DNA of 33,062 nucleotides from an uncultured Caulobacterales bacterium. GTDB lineage: Bacteria; Pseudomonadota; Alphaproteobacteria; Caulobacterales; Maricaulaceae. The stretch lies in the NCBI GenBank assembly GCA_937965735.1, contig CALCKU010000148.1, positions 1-33,062 of the forward strand, read 5' to 3'. Shown here piece by piece: positions 10,160 through 19,636 of this stretch; position 1 is the first letter of the stretch; each line of letters starts with the position of its first letter. A program made the position numbers and the translations under genes. The notes under the pieces are model-generated. The model searched no databases, was not told the DNA's origin, and saw only the letters and a list, made by a program, of their open reading frames with translations.

Positions 10160-11305
10160 CTATGTCTTCCCACTAATAAGCGGCGTAATGCCCACAACCT
10201 TCAAATCATACGCTTCCAGCCCAATGATTTTTGGCATAACATGCGTAATCAACGTCATATCGCTTACGCCTTGATCGGCCAAAATCTGCGCACCAACACC
10301 GTATTCACGAATATTTTGTTCTTTACGGTTTACTTGACTTTTATGCGCGCCGAGACGCTCAAGCAACGTATCAATACTGCCCTCACGGATCAGCACTAAA
10401 ACAGAATGCCCATCATGTTTGGCAAGCTGCTTCATCGCGTCCCAAATCAAGCCTGAACGCGGACTTTCCTCATAAAGAATATCGCCTGCGAAATCGACTT
10501 TGTGAACTCTGACAAGAGACGGAACCTCTGCACTCGGCGTGCCCTTTGACAAAGCCACATGCTCTAAGCCGTCAAGGAAGTTACGATAAATATGAATTTT
10601 AAATTCATCACCATTTTGAGAGGTAAAGTCACTTGTCGCGATATGTTTGACGAAATGGTCTTTTTCCATGCGGTAAGCAACAAGATCCTCAATGGTTCCG
10701 ATTTTAAGACCGTGAAACTGCGCATATTTTACAAGGTCATCTAGGCGCGCCATTGTTCCGTCATCATTCATAATCTCACAAATGACCGCGGAAGGATTCA
10801 GCCCCGCCATGCGCGATATATCAACCGAGGCTTCTGTATGGCCCGTGCGCACTAATACGCCGCCATCTTTAGCAATTATTGGAAACATGTGACCCGGCGA
10901 AACAATATCATCGACGCGCGATTTTGGGTCAATCGCCGTTTGAATTGTATGCGACCGGTCGCCTGCACTAATCCCTGTTGTGACACCTTCGCGCGCTTCA
11001 ATAGACTGCGTAAAAGCCGTTTCAAAACGTGACCGATTATCGGCTGACATATTCGACAGGCCAAGCGCATCGGCTTTTTGCTGTTCTATCGCCAGACAGA
11101 TCAGACCGCGTCCGAATTTAGCCATAAAATTAATCGCGTCAGGCGTTGCAAATTGCGCGGGGATTATTAAATCGCCCTCATTTTCGCGGTCTTCTGCATC
11201 GACAAGAATATACATGCGCCCATTACGCGCATCCTCTATAATCTCTTCTGGCGTCGCAAGGTTATAAACCTGCTGAAAGGTCGTTTCATTTAAATCCATT
11301 GTCAT
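10160..11305 (-). CDS. ribB: 3,4-dihydroxy-2-butanone-4-phosphate synthase fused to a GTP cyclohydrolase II-like domain lacking the usual cysteines
   Basis: DHBPS motifs [72 protein letters not shown]-terminal domain reads [28 protein letters not shown] where canonical GCHII has the CLTGD...CDCG zinc cysteines. Confidence 0.92.
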   Translation of the reverse strand: MTMDLNETTFQQVYNLATPEEIIEDARNGRMYILVDAEDRENEGDLIIPAQFATPDAINFMAKFGRGLICLAIEQQKADALGLSNMSADNRSRFETAFTQSIEAREGVTTGISAGDRSHTIQTAIDPKSRVDDIVSPGHMFPIIAKDGGVLVRTGHTEASVDISRMAGLNPSAVICEIMNDDGTMARLDDLVKYAQFHGLKIGTIEDLVAYRMEKDHFVKHIATSDFTSQNGDEFKIHIYRNFLDGLEHVALSKGTPSAEVPSLVRVHKVDFAGDILYEESPRSGLIWDAMKQLAKHDGHSVLVLIREGSIDTLLERLGAHKSQVNRKEQNIREYGVGAQILADQGVSDMTLITHVMPKIIGLEAYDLKVVGITPLISGKT

Positions 11306-11306
11306 A

Positions 11307-11915
11307 TCACGTCTTCATATTGGCAAGGTAGCGTGCGACATAGCGTGCAATCACATCAATTTCCAGATTTACTTGATCGCCCGCGTCAAGTTTTCCTAAT
11401 GTTGTCGCGTCTGCCGTGTGCGGAATGATATTCACCTCAAATTCAACCCCTTCAACCGCGTTCACCGTCAAAGATACACCGTCCAGTGTAATACTCCCCT
11501 TTGGCGCAATGCCAAACGCCAAAGCTTCTGGTGCCCTAAAACGAAAGTTCAGTGACCCTGCGATTTCACGGCGCGCAATCACAGTGCCAACCGCGTCAAC
11601 ATGGCCTGTCACAATATGACCGCCCAGTTCATCCGCACCCGTCAAAGCCCGCTCTAGATTTACGCGGTCGCCCACGTTCCATGCACCCATAGTTGTTTTA
11701 GACAAGCTTTCATCTGAGACATCAAATCCGTACCAATCCGCGCCCTTTTCAACAACGGTCATACAGGCACCAGAATGACTAATCGACGCGCCAATATCAA
11801 TTGTCTGCACGTCATACGAACATGTCACTTCCATGCGCGTGTCTCCCCATTCACCGCCTGTCTCTCTACGAATAGCCTTAATCGTGCCAATGTCTGTAAT
11901 AATTCCAGTAAACAT
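11307..11915 (-). CDS. ribE: riboflavin synthase
   Basis: MFTGIITDIGTI, duplicated lumazine-binding repeats, GGHIVTGHVDAVGT, GSITLDGVSLTVNAV, VNLEIDVIARYVARYL. Confidence 0.96.
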   Translation of the reverse strand: MFTGIITDIGTIKAIRRETGGEWGDTRMEVTCSYDVQTIDIGASISHSGACMTVVEKGADWYGFDVSDESLSKTTMGAWNVGDRVNLERALTGADELGGHIVTGHVDAVGTVIARREIAGSLNFRFRAPEALAFGIAPKGSITLDGVSLTVNAVEGVEFEVNIIPHTADATTLGKLDAGDQVNLEIDVIARYVARYLANMKT

Positions 11916-11917
11916 AG

Positions 11918-12574
11918 TTATCGTCTCAAATATTGTTCGTGAAGATCATCACCCAGTTCAGTCACAGAACTCCGTGTAAACCGCTTGGACTGTCCGAGGT
12001 CATCTAGGCCCAAATCGCTAATCCCGTCACGCCCGTCTCCGCCTAAAATTAACGGGGCGCGAAACCAGTCAATTTTGTCCACGGCGTCATGTTTTAGAAA
12101 GGCAGCATTTAACTGACCGCCGCCTTCAAGGAGCAAGCGGTCGACCCCGTTAGATTTCAAAACTTCCAACGCGGTTACAACGTTTAAGCCAAACATATCA
12201 CGGTCAATCGCAAAGATTTTCACCCCTGCTTTTTCCATAATGTGTGCCTTTTGCCGTCCTTCTTTTGAACAAAATATCCATACGGGTACGTCACGCGCCG
12301 TCATAACGAGGTTAGATTTTTCCGACAGTCTTAGCCCGCTATCAAACACAATGCGGATTGGGTTATTTAAACCCTTTAAACGGGTTGTGAGTTGTGGATT
12401 ATCCAACACAGCAGTATTAGCCCCGACCACAATCGCGTCATGTGAGCCGCGCAAACGCCGCCCCGCTTCCCGGGATTTGTCGCCTGTTATCCACTCGGAT
12501 TGACCATTCGCCAGTGCAATTTTCCCGTCGAGTGAAGTCGCAATTTTTAACGTGACATACGGGCGAAGCGCCAT
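11918..12574 (-). CDS. RibD C-terminal reductase domain protein (no deaminase domain)
   Basis: RPYVTLKIATSLDGKIALANGQSEWITGDKSREAGRRLRGSHDAIVVGANTAVLDNPQLTTR, LLLEGGGQLNAAFL, RAPLILGGDG. The ORF starts where the reductase domain starts; the upstream base belongs to nrdR. Confidence 0.93.
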   Translation of the reverse strand: MALRPYVTLKIATSLDGKIALANGQSEWITGDKSREAGRRLRGSHDAIVVGANTAVLDNPQLTTRLKGLNNPIRIVFDSGLRLSEKSNLVMTARDVPVWIFCSKEGRQKAHIMEKAGVKIFAIDRDMFGLNVVTALEVLKSNGVDRLLLEGGGQLNAAFLKHDAVDKIDWFRAPLILGGDGRDGISDLGLDDLGQSKRFTRSSVTELGDDLHEQYLRR

Positions 12575-13087
12575 CTAACCCTCAGATGTTTCGTTATTTT
12601 TGCTTTTACCCTGATCTGAACTCAAGCCCACATCTTTCACAAGATTTTCTTCCTCAATAAAGGCTTCGAAATCCTCTGTTGCACGGAAATCACGGTAAAC
12701 AGAGGCATATCGGACATAGGCAACCTTATCGAGCCGCGACAGGCCTTCCATGACAAGCTCACCAATCTGGTCAGAGGTAATATCGGAATTGCCCGCGCTT
12801 TCGAGCTGGCGCACCACGCCGCTAATCATTTGCTCTACACGCTCAGGCTCAACAGGGCGTTTCTGCAAAGCAATCATAACAGAGCGTGCGAGCTTATCAC
12901 GGTCAAAGGCAACACGACGACCCGTCTTTTTCACCACGGTGAGTTCCCGCAATTGCACGCGCTCAAAGGTCGTAAACCGTCCCCCACAAGACCCGCAAAG
13001 ACGCCGACGCCGCACAGCTGAACCGTCCTCTGCCTGACGGCTATCTTTGACTTGAGTGTCTTCGCTATTACAAAACGGGCATCGCAT
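12575..13087 (-). CDS. nrdR: transcriptional repressor NrdR
   Basis: [69 protein letters not shown]-cone domain. Confidence 0.97.
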   Translation of the reverse strand: MRCPFCNSEDTQVKDSRQAEDGSAVRRRRLCGSCGGRFTTFERVQLRELTVVKKTGRRVAFDRDKLARSVMIALQKRPVEPERVEQMISGVVRQLESAGNSDITSDQIGELVMEGLSRLDKVAYVRYASVYRDFRATEDFEAFIEEENLVKDVGLSSDQGKSKNNETSEG

Positions 13088-13171
13088 ATCATTTCGTTAA
13101 CATGTTTATACGCACTCGCAAATCACTTAAATTTAAGCTAAAAGCACTTTTTTAAAGGTATTCCAGAACTT

Positions 13172-13993
13172 ATGAACCTTCTGCATTTACTCAATATAAC
13201 GACACCGTACGATTATAAAATTCATGCGGCGCGTTGGAATGGGGCAAATCAACCTTTGGACGTATTTCTTCGCGATAAAAAAGAGTGGCATGATTGGAAT
13301 CGATATTTTGGCAAAACACACTTATTTAATAGACCTTATATTTTATCTCTGATGGACTTTTATCCTGAACGAAATATTTGGATGTTCGGAGGCATTTATA
13401 AAGTCAATAATTATGCCATTAGCCCACCAATAACAGCTCAGGAAAGTCATGCATATGATACAAGCTTAACAGAGATTGGAGAATCTTTAATTGGCAGATT
13501 GAAAGTTGAAATAAACTTCTCAAGAAGGCGTGATTTTAAGCTAGAGAGCCAAGTAGAAAACATGCGTGTGGTGGAGATTCTACGTAACCCCTATTCAGGC
13601 CCCACTTTTCCTGGCTACGAACATACATCACTTATATTTTCTGATTTAACTTCAATCGTAAAGAATGATCGACAGGATTGGAAAACAGCCTTACAACACA
13701 TAAAAGGCATTTACTTAATTACCTTAAAATCTGGCCAACACTATATCGGGTCTGCTTATGGCAATGTTGGTATTTGGTCGAGATGGTCAAATTATGCTAA
13801 GAATGGTCACGGCGGAAATAAAGAGATGATGTCTCTTGCCCGTAATACTGGCAAAAATTTTATCTCAAATGCGCGTTTTACTCTAATTGAAGCATGGCCG
13901 ATGAGTACTGAGGACTGCCTGATTCTTGCAAGAGAAAACTATTGGAAAACGGCATTATCATCGCGCGATCACGACGGGTTGAACATTAATTAA
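13172..13993 (+). CDS. GIY-YIG nuclease-domain protein with an uncharacterised N-terminal region
   Basis: C-terminal domain GIYLITLKSGQHYIGSAYGNVGIWSRWSNYAKNGHGGNKEM...FTLIEAWPMSTEDCLILARENYWKTAL has GIY, YIG, Arg and Glu motif positions. Confidence 0.8.
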   Translation: MNLLHLLNITTPYDYKIHAARWNGANQPLDVFLRDKKEWHDWNRYFGKTHLFNRPYILSLMDFYPERNIWMFGGIYKVNNYAISPPITAQESHAYDTSLTEIGESLIGRLKVEINFSRRRDFKLESQVENMRVVEILRNPYSGPTFPGYEHTSLIFSDLTSIVKNDRQDWKTALQHIKGIYLITLKSGQHYIGSAYGNVGIWSRWSNYAKNGHGGNKEMMSLARNTGKNFISNARFTLIEAWPMSTEDCLILARENYWKTALSSRDHDGLNIN

Positions 13994-14015
13994 AAACCTA
14001 ACAAATGTCAGGTTT
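13994..14015 (-). terminator. candidate intrinsic terminator of glyA
   Basis: Minus strand AAACCTGAC-ATTT-GTTAGGTTT followed by TTAATTAA, about 20 nt past the glyA stop. Confidence 0.6.
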
Positions 14016-14035
14016 CTAATTATTTTACACAAAGC

Positions 14036-15343
14036 TTACCCTGCGTAAATCGGAAAGCGTTCTGTGAGTGCGATCACACGTTCACGGACAGAGGCTTCGA
14101 CTTCGGGATTGCCTTTTGGGTTTTCGGCGAGCGCATCCAGAACCTCGGCCATCAATTCACCGATAAGTTTAAATTCTGCCACACCAAATCCGCGTGTTGT
14201 TCCCGCAGGTGAACCGACCCGAATACCCGATGTGATCGTGAATTTTTCTTTATCAAACGGAATACCGTTTTTATTACAGGTGATATAAGCCCGACCCAAA
14301 GCCTTTTCCGCGGCATTGCCTTTGACGCCTTTGGGCGAGAGGTCAATCAACGCCAAATGCGTATCGGTTCCCCCGGTCACAACGGCGTAACCCGCCGCGA
14401 CAAGCGCTTCGGCCATGGCTTTACAATTATCGATCACGGCTTGGCTATAGGCTTTAAATTCAGGTTTAAGCGCGTCACCAAAGGCCACCGCTTTACCTGC
14501 AATCACATGCATAAGCGGCCCGCCTTGAAGACCGGGGAAAATCGCAGAATTAAACTTCTTTGCGAGTTTTTCGTCATTGGTTAGAATCATACCGCCGCGT
14601 GGACCGCGTAATGTCTTATGCGTAGTTGTTGTTGCAACATGGGCGTGCGGGAACGGGCTTGGATGTGTGCCGCCTGCAACGAGACCCGCAAAATGCGCCA
14701 TATCAACATGCAAATATGCCCCGACTTTATCAGCAATGGCACGGAAGCGCGCAAAATCAATTTGACGAGAATAAGCAGAGCCCCCACAAATAATCAATTT
14801 CGGCTTATGCGCGGCAGCCAAAGCTTCGACTTGGTCATAATCAATTAGGTTCGTGTCTTCTGTCACCCCGTAAGCCACGGCGTTAAACCATTTACCCGAC
14901 ATATTCGGCGGCGCACCATGGGTTAAATGCCCACCAGATGCGAGGTCCATCCCCAAAATTGTATCGCCCGGTTGCAAAAGTGCGAGAAAGACACCTTGAT
15001 TGGCTTGCGACCCTGAATTAGGCTGAACATTCGCAAAACCGCAATTAAATAATTCACAAGCACGGTCGATCGCGAGTTGCTCGGATATATCCACATGCTG
15101 ACACCCGCCGTAATAGCGCTTGCCGGGATAACCTTCTGCATATTTATTGGTCAGGACAGAGCCTTGGGCCTCAAGCACGGCATGAGACACAATGTTTTCT
15201 GACGCAATCAATTCAATCTCGTGCTGTTGACGCTTTAACTCGTCTTGCATGCTTTTAAAAAGTTCAGGGTCACGATCAGCAAGACTTTGCGAGAAATAGT
15301 TGCCAAGATGGGCTGTGCTTTGCTTGTTTGGGGCGGTGCTCAT
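14036..15343 (-). CDS. glyA: serine hydroxymethyltransferase
   Basis: [92 protein letters not shown]. Confidence 0.98.
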   Translation of the reverse strand: MSTAPNKQSTAHLGNYFSQSLADRDPELFKSMQDELKRQQHEIELIASENIVSHAVLEAQGSVLTNKYAEGYPGKRYYGGCQHVDISEQLAIDRACELFNCGFANVQPNSGSQANQGVFLALLQPGDTILGMDLASGGHLTHGAPPNMSGKWFNAVAYGVTEDTNLIDYDQVEALAAAHKPKLIICGGSAYSRQIDFARFRAIADKVGAYLHVDMAHFAGLVAGGTHPSPFPHAHVATTTTHKTLRGPRGGMILTNDEKLAKKFNSAIFPGLQGGPLMHVIAGKAVAFGDALKPEFKAYSQAVIDNCKAMAEALVAAGYAVVTGGTDTHLALIDLSPKGVKGNAAEKALGRAYITCNKNGIPFDKEKFTITSGIRVGSPAGTTRGFGVAEFKLIGELMAEVLDALAENPKGNPEVEASVRERVIALTERFPIYAG

Positions 15344-15544
15344 AAGAACCTCTATGGTTTTTTAAGATGTGATTTGCGTTTGAAAAGGCTCTTAATATCA
15401 ACGCGCGCGACTCGCAACGGTAAATAAGTCTGCGTAAACGGCATTACAGTTTTTGGGGCTTAGCAGTTAATCCCCTAATTGTTGTTGGGGTTTGAAGTAG
15501 AATTCTATATTGGTTTCATCTAACTCGGGAACCCGCAACATTGG

Positions 15545-15757
15545 GAGCACCCGCGTGAAGCGAAGAAAGGACACGGAATGGCTTATGTCGAACGCTATAA
15601 CAGAACTTTTAGATATGATTAGCTTAATTAGCACATGTTTATGAACATTGATGAGGCCCAAATATCAGCGACTGAGTGGCTCTGGACTTACAATAATGAG
15701 CGCCCTAACATGGCAATAGGCGGCACAATACCTGTGCCAAAAGCGCGAATACGATGA
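15545..15757 (+). pseudogene. IS3-type transposase C-terminal remnant
   Basis: In one + frame: EHPREAKKGHGMAYVERYNRTFRYD*LN*HMFMNIDEAQISATEWLWTYNNERPNMAIGG...; two internal TAG stops, with NNERPNMAIGG typical of IS3 integrase C-termini. Confidence 0.8.
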
Positions 15758-15903
15758 TGCAAAATTTTCAGCATTTCTTAACAGAAGACGGTAAATGGGA
15801 AGATGTTTCTTTTTGGTTGGAGATTAGTCTTCCTTATATTTCAATAATCAATGAGAATGCTGTCGGTCTTTCTGTCAATGAAATGGTCGATAGCACTCAA
15901 GCT

Positions 15904-15968
15904 GGCAGCTTTCGAGATGAATGTTTGAACGAGACATTGTTCTCATCGCTCACCGAGGCCCGTCACCA
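15904..15968 (+). pseudogene. second IS3-type transposase remnant interrupted by the IS3 element
   Basis: Frame of ORF 15754..15987 reads GSFRDECLNETLFSSLTEARHH, a typical IS3 integrase segment, cut off at the IS inverted repeat. Confidence 0.75.
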
Positions 15969-16029
15969 TGGACTTGTCCCGGTTTAGTTCCGGTTCCTTG
16001 ATGAGTAATGTGTATCAAGGAGACTATAT

Positions 16030-16305
16030 ATGGCACACCCACATACAGAAGAATTTAGGGCCGAAGCTATTCGGCTAGCGTTGACGAGCGGACTGCCGCG
16101 CAAACAGATAGCGGCGGATCTCGGGATTGGGTTTTCCACATTAAGCCGCTGGATACAGCTTCATAGACAATCGGATGTGGAGGAAGTTCCTGGTCCTGAC
16201 TTACATCAGGAGGTGATGAGGCTTCGCAAAGAGAACCGTATCCTTAAGGAGGAGCGGGAGATACTAAAAAAGCCACGGCCCACTGACCGTCAGGTTATTG
16301 CGTAG
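16030..16305 (+). CDS. IS3-family transposase OrfA
   Basis: EEFRAEAIRLALTSGLPRKQIAADLGIGFSTLSRWIQLHR, leucine-zipper-like LRKENRILKEEREILKK. Confidence 0.9.
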   Translation: MAHPHTEEFRAEAIRLALTSGLPRKQIAADLGIGFSTLSRWIQLHRQSDVEEVPGPDLHQEVMRLRKENRILKEEREILKKPRPTDRQVIA

Positions 16306-16337
16306 CAACCACCGAGAGGTTTCTTCGCGAGTCAAAA

Positions 16338-17198
16338 GTGAAGCGCTTTGCTTTTATAGACATGTGGAAGAGGGCCTATTCGATTGAGCGGCTTTGCCGG
16401 GTGCTTTACGTGACTTCCAGGGGTTTTCGGGCGTGGCGGACGCGTCCGATGAGCCAGCGGCAACGTATTGATATGCGGCTTCTGGCTCATATACGGGAAG
16501 CTTATCGACTCAGCCTTGAAACTTATGGCCGCCCGCGTATGGTGGAGGAGCTACGAGAGATGGGCTTTGCCGTTGGCCACAGACGGGTCGGTCGATTGAT
16601 GCGCGATAACGGCATTAAAGCTGTCAGAACCCGTAAATATAAGGCCACGACCAACAGTCATCATAATGACAATGTGGCGCCAAACCTGCTGGGCCGTGAC
16701 TTCACCGCTGACAAGCCAAATCAGAAGTGGGCTGTTGATATTCGCTATATATGGACCCGCGAGGGTTGGCTCTATCTGGCTGTTGTGATGGATCTACATT
16801 CCAGGCGCATTATTGGCTGGGCTGTCAGCAATCGCATGAAGCGTGAGCTTGCCATTCGGGCATTGAAGATGGCGATAACGCTGCGTAAGCCCCCCAAGTG
16901 TTGTATCCATCATTCTGATCGCAGCTCTCAATATTGCTCTAAAGACTATCAGAAATTGCTTGCGGCACACGGCTTTGAAGTCTCCATGTCCGGCAAAGGT
17001 AATGGCTATGACAATGCCGTCGTGGAGACCTTCTTTAAAACGCTAAAGGCCGAATTGATCTGGAGAAACGCCTGGAGCACCCGAAAACAAGTTCAAATGG
17101 CCTTGTTTAAATATATCAGCGGGTTCTATAATCCAAGACAGAGACATTCCACCCTCGGCGGATTGTCACCCATGGCCTTCGAAACAAAGACCGCTTAA
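16338..17198 (+). CDS. IS3-family transposase OrfB (DDE integrase)
   Basis: KWAVDIRYIWTREGWLYLAVVMDLHSRRIIGWA, HHSDRSSQYCS, GNGYDNAVVETFFKTLKAEL, YNPRQRHSTLGGLSP; DDE residues present. Confidence 0.93.
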   Translation: MKRFAFIDMWKRAYSIERLCRVLYVTSRGFRAWRTRPMSQRQRIDMRLLAHIREAYRLSLETYGRPRMVEELREMGFAVGHRRVGRLMRDNGIKAVRTRKYKATTNSHHNDNVAPNLLGRDFTADKPNQKWAVDIRYIWTREGWLYLAVVMDLHSRRIIGWAVSNRMKRELAIRALKMAITLRKPPKCCIHHSDRSSQYCSKDYQKLLAAHGFEVSMSGKGNGYDNAVVETFFKTLKAELIWRNAWSTRKQVQMALFKYISGFYNPRQRHSTLGGLSPMAFETKTA

Positions 17199-17327
17199 AT
17201 GAGATAAGGACCCGGAACTAAACCGGGACAAGTCCATAGCGGTGATATCTGTTTCTTACGCCTTTCAAAAGGCTCAGTTTAGCGCTACTCTATTTTCTAT
17301 GAGCCATGGTGTTATGAGGTTTTGAAT

Positions 17328-18395
17328 ATGAAAAAAATATTGGCAATCGGATTGGTCATTATCACGCTTTTATTTGCAGGGCTTAAATGGCTACGGCCGA
17401 TTGCCATAGAAAAAGCTTTTAAAGCTCGTGTAACACACCTCATGTCAAATGCGGATTCAACACCATTAGAAGACGGATTACACATTTATATTTGCGGTGC
17501 CGGGTCGCCTCTGGCTGACCCGAAACGCGGTGGGCCGTGCCTTGCTATACGCGCCGGCGAGCGTGCATTTATATTTGATGCCGGCACTGGCGGCAGTCGA
17601 AATCTTGCACAAATGCGCTTTCCGCTCGGTCAGGTCGAGACAATCTTTCTGACGCATTTACATTCCGATCATATGGATGGCCTCGGGGAAATGCTTATGC
17701 AAGTCTGGGTGAATGGTGACAGGTCAGCCCCCCTACCCGTTATGGGGCCAATCGGAACAGCACAGGTCGTGGACGGATTTAACCAAGCTTATGAACTCGA
17801 TCAAGGCTACCGCGTTGCCCATCATGGTGCAGATATTATCAATCCTGCGGGGGCGGGAGGCATCGCTAAAGAAATCAGTCTGGACACTCTGCAAACACGC
17901 ATTGTGGATGAGGATGACCTGAAAATCACGGCTTATAAGGTGACGCATGAACCGATAAGCCCCGCCTTTGGCTACCGTATTGATTATAAAGATCGTTCAA
18001 TATCAATTTCAGGCGATACATCTTTTGACCCGAATATCGCAAAGGTGTCGCAAGATGTGGACGTGCTGTTACATGAAGCCCTAAATGTGGAAATGGTTCA
18101 GATTATGCGTGATAGCGCAAGCGAGGTCGGGCAGTCACGTCTGGCTAAAATATTTGACGATATTACGAATTATCATGCGACACCTGTCGAAGCCGCGAGA
18201 ACGGCAAAATCTGCAAAGGCCAAGGCGTTAGTGCTTACACATATCGTTCCAATGTTACCGACGGACGCGCTTATCCCGATGTTCTTGAAAGGCACAGAAG
18301 AAGTGTATGAAGGGCCAATCACTGTCAGCGAAGACGGAATGATTATCCGTCTTCCAACCCGTAGTGAGACCATAATTTACGAAAACAAACTTTAG
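17328..18395 (+). CDS. MBL-fold metallo-hydrolase with N-terminal membrane/signal segment
   Basis: FLTHLHSDHMDGLGEML, GAGSPLADPKRGGPCLAI, RSISISGDTSFDPNI; ORF track start 17322, MKKIL start at 17328. Confidence 0.9.
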   Translation: MKKILAIGLVIITLLFAGLKWLRPIAIEKAFKARVTHLMSNADSTPLEDGLHIYICGAGSPLADPKRGGPCLAIRAGERAFIFDAGTGGSRNLAQMRFPLGQVETIFLTHLHSDHMDGLGEMLMQVWVNGDRSAPLPVMGPIGTAQVVDGFNQAYELDQGYRVAHHGADIINPAGAGGIAKEISLDTLQTRIVDEDDLKITAYKVTHEPISPAFGYRIDYKDRSISISGDTSFDPNIAKVSQDVDVLLHEALNVEMVQIMRDSASEVGQSRLAKIFDDITNYHATPVEAARTAKSAKAKALVLTHIVPMLPTDALIPMFLKGTEEVYEGPITVSEDGMIIRLPTRSETIIYENKL

Positions 18396-18405
18396 GTTCA
18401 GAGCT

Positions 18406-19605
18406 TTAGAAAAAAGCTTGATGACCCGTCTGCGCACGTCCGAGTATCAGGGCATGAATGTCATGCGTGCCTTCATAGGTGTTCACCGTCTCTAGGTTCA
18501 TCGCATGGCGGAGGACATGGTATTCCTCGCTAATGCCGTTTCCGCCATGAATATCCCGCGCTTCGCGCGCAATCGCGAGCGCTTTACCGCAATTATTACG
18601 CTTCATCAGAGAAATTGACTCGGGCGAATAAGCCCCCTTATCCAGAGCGCGCCCCAAAGCGAGGGCGCCGTTTAGACCCAGTGCGATTTCCGTCTGCATA
18701 TCTGCGAGTTTCTTTTGCACAAGTTGTGTGGCAGCAATCGGTTTACCAAACACAATCCGTTCCATCGCGTATTCGCGTGCGGCATGCCAGCAAAATTCAG
18801 CCGACCCCATCGCGCCCCAACTAATGCCGTATCGTGCTTTATTAAGACAAGAGAAAGGCCCGCGCAGGCCTTTGACATTCGGGAGTAGATTTTCTTCGGG
18901 TACGAATACATCATCAAAGGCAAGCTCCCCAGTAATAGACGCTCGCAATGACATTTTACCTTTAATTTCTGGCGTCGTGAAACCTTTCATACCACGCTCT
19001 AGGATAAAGCCGCGAGTAACGCCGTCGAGCTTCCCCCAGACAACAGCCACATCGGCGACAGGCGAATTCGTAATCCACATTTTGGAGCCGTTTAAAATAT
19101 AGCCGCCAGAAGCCGCGACAGCATTTGTCCGCATGGACCCAGGATCAGAACCGCCGTCTGTTTCCGTTAGGCCAAAGCACCCAATATGTTCACCCGTGCT
19201 GAGTTTGGGTAAATATTTTTTCTTCTGCTCTTCTGACCCAAAAGATTCAATCGGGTACATTACAAGCGAGGACTGTACAGACATCATAGAGCGGTAACCA
19301 CTGTCAATGCGTTCCACTTCGCGCGCAATCAGGCCATAAGCCACATGGCTCGCGCCGCCGCCGCCATAGGCTTCATCAGTCATAACGCCGAGCAAGCCCT
19401 GCTCTCCCATCTCGTTAAATATTTCGCGGTCAAAGCGTTCTTCGCGATTAGCCGAGATCACGCGCGGCATAAGTTTATTCGTACAATAACCCCGCACCGC
19501 GTCTCGGATCAGGCGTTCATCCTCTTCGAGTTGATGATCAAGAAAGAGCGGGTCGGCCCAATCATGTAAAATCTTTTCGTCTGAATTCGTATCGTTTAGG
19601 GCCAT
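18406..19605 (-). CDS. gcdH: acyl-CoA dehydrogenase, glutaryl-CoA dehydrogenase type
   Basis: [121 protein letters not shown]. Confidence 0.9.
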   Translation of the reverse strand: MALNDTNSDEKILHDWADPLFLDHQLEEDERLIRDAVRGYCTNKLMPRVISANREERFDREIFNEMGEQGLLGVMTDEAYGGGGASHVAYGLIAREVERIDSGYRSMMSVQSSLVMYPIESFGSEEQKKKYLPKLSTGEHIGCFGLTETDGGSDPGSMRTNAVAASGGYILNGSKMWITNSPVADVAVVWGKLDGVTRGFILERGMKGFTTPEIKGKMSLRASITGELAFDDVFVPEENLLPNVKGLRGPFSCLNKARYGISWGAMGSAEFCWHAAREYAMERIVFGKPIAATQLVQKKLADMQTEIALGLNGALALGRALDKGAYSPESISLMKRNNCGKALAIAREARDIHGGNGISEEYHVLRHAMNLETVNTYEGTHDIHALILGRAQTGHQAFF

Positions 19606-19636
19606 GAAGCTCTCCTAATTTTATAATCGATTTATC

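Larger units (their letters stand above)
15969..17236 (+). mobile_element. IS3-family insertion sequence, full length with terminal inverted repeats
   Basis: Left TGGACTTGTCCCGGTTTAGTTCCGGTTCCTT (15969-15999) and reverse-complemented right TGGACTTGTCCCGGTTTAGTTCCGGGTCCTT (17206-17236) match at 30 of 31 positions; encloses orfA and orfB. Confidence 0.93.

Noticed and set aside
9732-12574. FMN riboswitch in the rib operon
   Set aside because: Genes from nrdR to thiL are abutting or overlapping with no leader long enough for an FMN element inside the operon.
18396-18420. Terminator between MBL-fold gene and gcdH (AGCTTT-agaa-AAAGCT)
   Set aside because: Short AT-rich dyad lying partly in the gcdH coding end; too weak to call with confidence.
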